From Thermogutta sp. (GTDB lineage Bacteria; Planctomycetota; Planctomycetia; Pirellulales; Thermoguttaceae): 6,724 nt of DNA. Where the stretch lies: the NCBI RefSeq assembly GCF_014359955.1, contig NZ_JACIYL010000185.1, positions 1-6,724 on the forward strand, given 5' to 3'. The stretch's first letter is position 1, and every line of letters starts with the position of its first letter. Under the pieces are notes generated by a model. That model did not search any database. It had not been told where the DNA came from and worked only from the letters and a program-made list of their open reading frames with translations. Of the stretch, positions 6,711 to 6,724 are shown piece by piece. The position numbers were made by a program, and so were the translations under genes.

Positions 6711-6724
6711 TTACCGGTCCAGCT
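6711..6724 (-). CDS. nuoD: Probable 3' end of nuoD (last codons only)
   Basis: In one minus-strand frame the window edge reads Leu-Asp-Arg and a TAA stop at 6713-6711. NuoD proteins characteristically end in a short acidic-Asp-Arg motif (for example ...GEVDR or ...GELDR), and nuoD is the usual gene before nuoE. This would leave 48 bases to nuoE. Only four codons are visible, so the call rests mainly on gene order. An alternative frame stays open to a TGA overlapping the nuoE GTG (ending ...TTLARRKQ), but it resembles no complex I subunit end that I know. Confidence 0.5.

Overview
The window is a stretch of one minus-strand operon for respiratory complex I (NADH:quinone oxidoreductase). Read in the direction of transcription (from high to low coordinates) the order is the last codons of a probable nuoD, then nuoE, nuoF, nuoG, nuoH, nuoI, nuoJ and the first 44 codons of nuoK. 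This is the standard nuo order, and both ends are cut by the window. No RNA gene, mobile element, CRISPR array or convincing terminator was seen.

The organism is a GC-rich bacterium that uses Shine-Dalgarno signals (clear purine-rich sites before nuoE, nuoG, nuoH, nuoI and nuoJ). Several subunits have unusual sizes: NuoG is short at 545 residues, NuoJ is long with two extra N-terminal membrane segments, and NuoH is long with an extra C-terminal hydrophobic segment and a charged tail. A planctomycete-like origin is my guess from this combination. It is an inference and cannot be proven from the window.

Layout: positions 4737-6724 hold the NADH-oxidising module (NuoE with the N1a cluster, NuoF with FMN and N3) after the probable nuoD end. 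Positions 2980-4617 hold NuoG, which has motifs for N1b, N5, N4 and N7. Positions 1-2852 hold the quinone-site subunit NuoH, the 8Fe ferredoxin-like NuoI, and membrane subunits NuoJ and NuoK. Together they form an electron path from NADH through FMN and a chain of Fe-S clusters to quinone at NuoH, coupled to proton pumping through NuoH/J/K and the antiporter-like subunits that should lie beyond position 1. Junctions are mostly tight: nuoE stop and nuoF start abut, and nuoH/nuoI overlap or lie 14 bases apart. The exceptions are gaps of 119 and 127 bases on either side of nuoG.

The most notable unexplained signal is in the nuoF-nuoG gap. It holds a 41-codon open frame preceded by an eight-base perfect Shine-Dalgarno sequence that overlaps the nuoF stop codon, and its own stop lies inside the start of nuoG. 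It may be a small protein or a translational-coupling leader. Otherwise this is an ordinary housekeeping operon, and I see no new multi-gene system.
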